Of a DNA stretch of 25,212 nucleotides, positions 24,943 through 25,212 are shown one piece after another. Origin of the DNA: CAYRJA01 sp964424455. GTDB lineage: Bacteria; Bacteroidota; Bacteroidia; Chitinophagales; UBA10324. The position numbers and the translations under genes are program-made. The stretch lies in contig CAYRJA010000037.1 of NCBI GenBank assembly GCA_964424455.1, positions 1 through 25,212 on the forward strand. Direction: 5' to 3'. Position 1 is the stretch's first letter, and each line of letters opens with the position of its first letter. Below the pieces are notes generated by a model, which did not search any database, was not told where the DNA came from, and worked only from the letters and a program-made list of their open reading frames with translations.

Positions 24943-24946
24943 TTGT

Positions 24947-24954
24947 CAAATGTA
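24947..24954 (-). promoter_or_regulatory. TACATTTG motif immediately before pcrA
   Basis: The minus strand carries TACATTTG, the same octamer as before rplM and rpsL, ending 4 nt upstream of the pcrA ATG. If it is the -7 element, the transcript would begin at about the start codon (leaderless). The -33 TTG is not at standard distance, so chance occurrence is possible. Confidence 0.35.
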
Positions 24955-25018
24955 CATTGTCAATAGGTAACGAAAGACTGAATTATCAACAAAAGAATTT
25001 TGTATGAGAGAGTTCTAC

Positions 25019-25051
25019 AAAAAAAGAAGGGGGCTTACTACAGCCCCCTTC
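25019..25051 (-). terminator. Intrinsic terminator of the gene entering from the right edge
   Basis: GAAGGGGGCT (25026-25035) and AGCCCCCTTC (25042-25051) form a perfect G/C-rich 10-bp stem around TACTAC. On the minus strand it is followed by seven T (complement of 25019-25025). It starts 19 nt after the stop codon at 25071-25073 and supports a real minus-strand gene there. Confidence 0.85.
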
Positions 25052-25070
25052 CTTTGAAGATTGAAAATAA

Positions 25071-25157
25071 TTATTTCTTATTTTCCTGATGTGGTTTGAG
25101 TTTTCCTACTTCATGTTTGAAGTTTCCATTGGCATCAAAAATCAGAGTGTTGGAAGT
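25071..25157 (-). CDS. C-terminal remnant of an unidentified minus-strand gene
   Basis: Twenty-eight codons read TLIFDANGNFKHEVGKL then KPHQENKK and a TAA (25071-25073). The wording (DANGNF, EVGKL) is protein-like, the stop is followed by a perfect terminator, and the composition fits the neighbours. Further upstream the frame is closed by a TGA at 25158-25160. Either a frameshift or a misassembled edge lies near 25145-25165, or the gene is broken. I do not recognise the family. Confidence 0.45.
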   Translation of the reverse strand, partial: TSNTLIFDANGNFKHEVGKLKPHQENKK

Positions 25158-25212
25158 TCAGGGCTTTCGGGTCTAAAATAATTGATAGTCAAACTTTAAG
25201 TGGGTATAAAAA

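Overview
The window reads as a contig from a member of the Bacteroidota (Bacteroidetes), outside the well-known genera. The evidence is: three large secreted proteins, two of them with type IX secretion (T9SS) C-terminal sorting domains; start codons preceded by A/T-rich tracts with no obvious Shine-Dalgarno sequence; the phylum's sigma-ABfr promoter pattern (TTG - about 20 nt - TAnnTTTG) in front of rplM and rpsL; and Bacteroidota-like ribosomal proteins. It appears to be metagenomic or draft scaffolded sequence: there is a 10-N gap inside rpsG, and the first ~550 nt look like a different organism.

Layout. 1-5855: one open frame that joins the C-terminal end of a DUF2079-type membrane protein (very A/T-rich, residues 1 to about 180) to a giant T9SS surface protein with 12 divergent Cys-paired PKD-like repeats, two canonical PKD domains and a type B (gliding-motility-associated) sorting domain. 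I regard the join as a probable assembly chimera. 6022-8222: anmK (cell-wall sugar recycling) and an extended-SDR NAD(P) reductase. 8209-12475 (minus strand): the translation block rplM-rpsI-rpsB-tsf, an intrinsic terminator, then pyrH and frr. 12476-13242: a decayed hicA toxin gene followed by an intact, overlapping hicB antitoxin gene. 13299-14288 (minus): asd. 14400-17929: a lamin-tail-domain secreted protein and a REC-HATPase signalling protein. 18138-21285: rpsL-rpsG-fusA (str operon) with a stem-loop before fusA and a strong terminator after it. 21413-22462 (minus): an Ig-repeat T9SS type A protein. 22648-24942 (minus): a PcrA/UvrD helicase. 25019-25157: a terminator and the last codons of another minus-strand gene.

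Most genes are conserved housekeeping functions: translation (rplM, rpsI, rpsB, tsf, frr, rpsL, rpsG, fusA), UMP phosphorylation, the lysine/threonine/methionine and diaminopimelate branch point, peptidoglycan recycling and DNA repair. The accessory layer is the secreted proteins, the REC-HATPase regulator and the toxin-antitoxin remnant.

I found no convincing new multi-gene system. The observations I rate highest are the foreign N-terminus fused to the PKD protein, the inactivated hicA that leaves an orphan antitoxin, the Arg/Gly-rich tail on ribosomal protein S2, the stem-loop splitting the str operon, and the REC-HATPase protein. No tRNA, rRNA, insertion sequence or CRISPR array was seen.
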